Origin: Leifsonia shinshuensis
GTDB taxonomy: Bacteria; Actinomycetota; Actinomycetes; Actinomycetales; Microbacteriaceae
NCBI RefSeq assembly: GCF_022606355.1
Contig: NZ_JAHHZQ010000004.1
Coordinates: 124,001-188,000 of the forward strand
DNA length: 64,000 nt
Direction of reading: 5' to 3'
Positions within the stretch are counted from its first letter, which is position 1, and each line of letters opens with the position of its first letter. Below the pieces are notes generated by a model. The model ran no database searches. It was not told where the DNA came from and worked only from the letters and a program-made list of their open reading frames with translations. The translations under genes and the position numbers were made by a program. Of this stretch, positions 62,097 through 64,000 are shown in pieces.

Positions 62097-62798
62097 ATGA
62101 CCTCGACTCCTGCACCTCCCGCTCCCGTACGCCGACCCGTCAGCGATGCGCTCCTCGACGCCGCCGCCGTACTCCTGCCGGTCCGGTGCGCCGGCTGCTC
62201 CGTCCCCGACCGGTCGGTGTGCACCGCGTGCGCGCGCTCGCTCGCGCCGCACGTGCGCACCCGCACGGTCGCGGGAATCGCGGTCTGCTCCGCCTTCGAC
62301 TACGACGGTGTGCCCCGGGCGGTGCTCCTGGCCTACAAGGACGCCGGGCGGGTGGATGCTGCGCCCGCGCTGGCCGGCGCGCTGCGGGCCGCGGTCGCGG
62401 GGGTCGAGGTCAGTGTGAGCGTGGGCGCAGGGGGCGGCGTGCGCGATCGCGTCGTCCCGGTCCTCATCCCGTCGACGCGTGCGGCCTGGAGACGCAGGGG
62501 GTACCACCCCACGGGGATGGTCCTGTCGCGCTCGCGCATCCTCGACCCACCGCTGTGGCGGGCGTTGCGCCTCACTCGCCAGACCGCCGACCAGGCCGGC
62601 CTCTCCTCGACCGACCGCGAGCGCAATCGCGAGGGCAGCATCGTCGCCTCCGGCCGGCTGTCGGGCAGACGCTGCCTGATCGTCGACGACATCCTGACGA
62701 CCGGCGCCACCCTCGCGGAGGCGGCCAGAGCGATCACCGCAGCCGGCGGCATGGTGGTCGGAGCCGCCACGATCGCGCAGACGCCGCGACACCGGTGA
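62097..62798 (+). CDS. ComF-family phosphoribosyltransferase-like protein
   Basis: A 233-residue protein. The N-terminus has a four-cysteine zinc ribbon (VRCAGCSVPDRSVCTACARS). The middle has YKDAGRVDAAPALAGAL, and the C-terminus has the type I phosphoribosyltransferase signature CLIVDDILTTGATLAEAA. Homologues, ComFC in naturally competent bacteria, take part in DNA uptake; in actinobacteria with this mtrAB-lpqB-comF-hpf order the role is not clear. GGAGG lies 6 bases before the ATG. It is followed by the repeat at 62826. Confidence 0.9.
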   Translation: MTSTPAPPAPVRRPVSDALLDAAAVLLPVRCAGCSVPDRSVCTACARSLAPHVRTRTVAGIAVCSAFDYDGVPRAVLLAYKDAGRVDAAPALAGALRAAVAGVEVSVSVGAGGGVRDRVVPVLIPSTRAAWRRRGYHPTGMVLSRSRILDPPLWRALRLTRQTADQAGLSSTDRERNREGSIVASGRLSGRRCLIVDDILTTGATLAEAARAITAAGGMVVGAATIAQTPRHR

Positions 62799-62825
62799 GC
62801 GGAATCCCCGGGTCGTCCGGGACGT

Positions 62826-62868
62826 GGGTCGCGGCATCCCTGCGCGCTGCCTCAGGCTCCACCGCGCG
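62826..62868 (+). repeat. Dispersed intergenic repeat, copy 2
   Basis: A 43-bp sequence about 85 percent like 46148-46191, with identical first 13 bases (GGGTCGCGGCATC) and last 12 (CTCCACCGCGCG). It lies 27 bp after the comF stop codon. Confidence 0.65.
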
Positions 62869-62943
62869 CTCCGCTTTACCCCGCGCCCACCGCGGCTGAG
62901 AATTCACCCTCTGATTACGGTTCCTTAACGCGCGGGGGAGCAC

Positions 62944-62949
62944 TACGGT
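62944..62949 (+). promoter_or_regulatory. -10 element of hpf
   Basis: TACGGT after a more AT-rich stretch (62895-62930) predicts a leader of about 65 bases that contains GGGAGG before the hpf ATG at 63021. Confidence 0.35.
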
Positions 62950-63020
62950 AGTCGAAAAGGCGCGAGCGATTCCGCCCTTCGTGATCCGGGCGGACGTCAC
63001 GCCGGATCAGGGAGGTCTCC

Positions 63021-63719
63021 ATGGACATCAACATCGTCGGACGCAACCTGGGAATCACTGATCGGTTCCGCGAATACGCGACAGAGAAGGCCGACAAGGT
63101 CGCGCATCTCGCGGAGCGGGCCATCTCGTTCGAGATCAAGGTCAGCAGACACAACGAGAAGGCCGGATCCCAGAACGGCGACGATCGCGTCGAGCTGACG
63201 CTCGTCGGACCGAGGGCGGTGGTCCGGTCGGAGGCGACCGGTACCGACAAGTACGCAGCGTTCGACATCGCGCTCGGCAAGCTCCTCGAACGCGTCAGGA
63301 GAGCCAAGGACAGGCGCAAAGTGCATCGCGGGCAGCACCGCCCGACCTCGCTCCGCGAAGCCAGCACCGACGGGTTCAGCGCCGTCGGACTCGCCGCGGC
63401 GCCGGTGTCGGTGCTCGACCAGGTGCGCACCGGCAGCGTGCCCGCCGTCACCGACGAGGCGGAGCCGAGCGAGGTCGAGGAGGAGTACAGCCCGGTCGTC
63501 ATCCGCCAGAAGGTCTTCGCGAGCATCCCGATGACCGTCGACGACGCGCTGTACTACATGGAGCTGGTCGGCCACGACTTCTACCTGTTCGTGGATCAGG
63601 AGACCAAGCGACCGAGCGTCGTCTACCGCCGCAAAGGCTGGGACTACGGCGTGATCGCCCTCGACGACGATGCCGAGGAGCTGCAGGAGGTCGCGACGGC
63701 CAGCCGCAAGCTCGGCTGA
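63021..63719 (+). CDS. hpf: Ribosome hibernation-promoting factor, long form
   Basis: A 232-residue protein with the S30AE/YfiA domain at 1-100 (MDINIVGRNLGITDRFREYA, RVELTLVGPRAVVRSE) that binds the decoding centre. A linker of about 65 residues follows, then the C-terminal domain 165-228 (VIRQKVFASIPMTVDDALYY, FYLFVDQETKRPSVVYRRKG) that pairs two ribosomes into 100S dimers. Thus it is the long HPF of Gram-positive bacteria and actinobacteria. GGGAGG lies 6 bases before the ATG. A strong stem-loop follows the stop codon. Confidence 0.95.
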   Translation: MDINIVGRNLGITDRFREYATEKADKVAHLAERAISFEIKVSRHNEKAGSQNGDDRVELTLVGPRAVVRSEATGTDKYAAFDIALGKLLERVRRAKDRRKVHRGQHRPTSLREASTDGFSAVGLAAAPVSVLDQVRTGSVPAVTDEAEPSEVEEEYSPVVIRQKVFASIPMTVDDALYYMELVGHDFYLFVDQETKRPSVVYRRKGWDYGVIALDDDAEELQEVATASRKLG

Positions 63720-63726
63720 CACACGC

Positions 63727-63763
63727 GTCGATGGCGTGCGCCCGGGCGGCGCACGCCATCGAC
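63727..63763 (+). terminator. Strong stem-loop between hpf and secA
   Basis: A 16-bp perfect stem (GTCGATGGCGTGCGCC, 63727-63742, and its complement 63748-63763) surrounds the loop CGGGC. It lies just past the hpf stop. There is no T run, as is usual for high-GC actinobacterial terminators. Confidence 0.75.
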
Positions 63764-63853
63764 GTCTTCTGCCGCACCGGCCCGCCGCCTCCCGTTCACG
63801 GACCTTTCAGCCCCCTCCCAGCGCCCGCGGGACGTCTGCCGGGGCTGACCAAG

Positions 63854-63859
63854 TACGAT
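63854..63859 (+). promoter_or_regulatory. Possible -10 element of secA
   Basis: TACGAT about 91 bases before the secA GTG, after the terminator. It supports separate transcription of secA. Confidence 0.35.
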
Positions 63860-63949
63860 GTTCTCTAACGTCGGCGGAGTGTGCCGTCCGGCGTGCGCCC
63901 GCCGGGGCGCGGGCATCATCGGCCCGACCGAGCAAAATGGAGTGCATCA

Positions 63950-64000
63950 GTGGCCTCAGTTCTTGAAAAGGTTCTCCGCGTCGGCGAGGGACGCACCCTC
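63950..64000 (+). CDS. secA: Preprotein translocase ATPase SecA, N-terminal start only
   Basis: The frame from GTG 63950 reads MASVLEKVLRVGEGRTL and runs off the window. This is the standard N-terminus of actinobacterial SecA1 (family members begin MxSxLxKxLRxGEGRxL). TGGAG lies 8 bases upstream. The order hpf-secA matches other actinobacteria, so the call is firm even with 17 codons. Confidence 0.88.
   Translation, partial: MASVLEKVLRVGEGRTL

Overview
The window is high-GC actinobacterial DNA. The markers are a WhiB regulator, MtrA-MtrB-LpqB, a long-form hibernation factor, DUF3499, the MoxR/DUF58/DUF4350/DUF4129 set, GTG/TTG starts and many promoters that give leaderless transcripts. The gene content fits the family Microbacteriaceae (Leifsonia-like), but that placement is inference from gene content and composition. 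I see no tRNA, rRNA, insertion sequence, prophage or CRISPR array.

1-12.8 kb is a rhamnose-rich surface glycan locus. It has an acyltransferase cut by the window edge, a GT4 glycosyltransferase, rmlD-rmlB facing rmlC-rmlA, a WbbL-like rhamnosyltransferase, a WsaF-like rhamnosyltransferase, a sugar epimerase, a GT2, a GT4 and an ABC glycan exporter (Wzm, and Wzt with a C-terminal substrate domain). 13-17.3 kb holds a lipoprotein, a large secreted protein with a repeat module, and a DUF2142-type membrane protein.

17.2-34.5 kb is a second glycan locus of the Wzx/Wzy kind. Five genes (dehydrogenase, 2-epimerase, Gfo/Idh oxidoreductase, DegT aminotransferase, hexapeptide acetyltransferase) match a complete Wbp-type route to a diacetamido uronic acid sugar nucleotide. 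With them are two flippase-like proteins, two O-antigen ligase/polymerase-like proteins, galE, several glycosyltransferases and a GT2-DUF2304 pair. Two export logics, ABC and flippase/polymerase, therefore lie side by side.

34.5-47.7 kb is a conserved core region: manA, an acyl-CoA dehydrogenase, a second galE, a WhiB regulator, an 1106-residue GT2/membrane protein, DUF5719, a zincin-family protein, DUF3499, manB and ahcY. 47.7-57.7 kb has a GNAT enzyme, a cyclase-family protein, RDD and SpoIIM membrane proteins, and the divergent DUF58-MoxR-DUF4350-DUF4129-membrane protein operon. 57.9-64 kb is mtrA-mtrB-lpqB-comF-hpf and the start of secA. Much of this order resembles Mycobacterium tuberculosis (rmlD/wbbL ... 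whiB2 - DUF3499 - manB - manA - sahH - mtrAB - lpqB - comF - hpf - secA1, and the moxR2 neighbourhood).

The most unusual sequence is the 782-bp gap between the convergent spoIIM and DUF58 genes (51160-51941). It contains an array of near-perfect odd palindromes (core ATTCGTSACGAAT, with a second family ATTTGCCGCAAAT). These form three clusters of three palindromes, 20 bp apart centre to centre, separated by GC-rich repeats. Its function is unknown to me.
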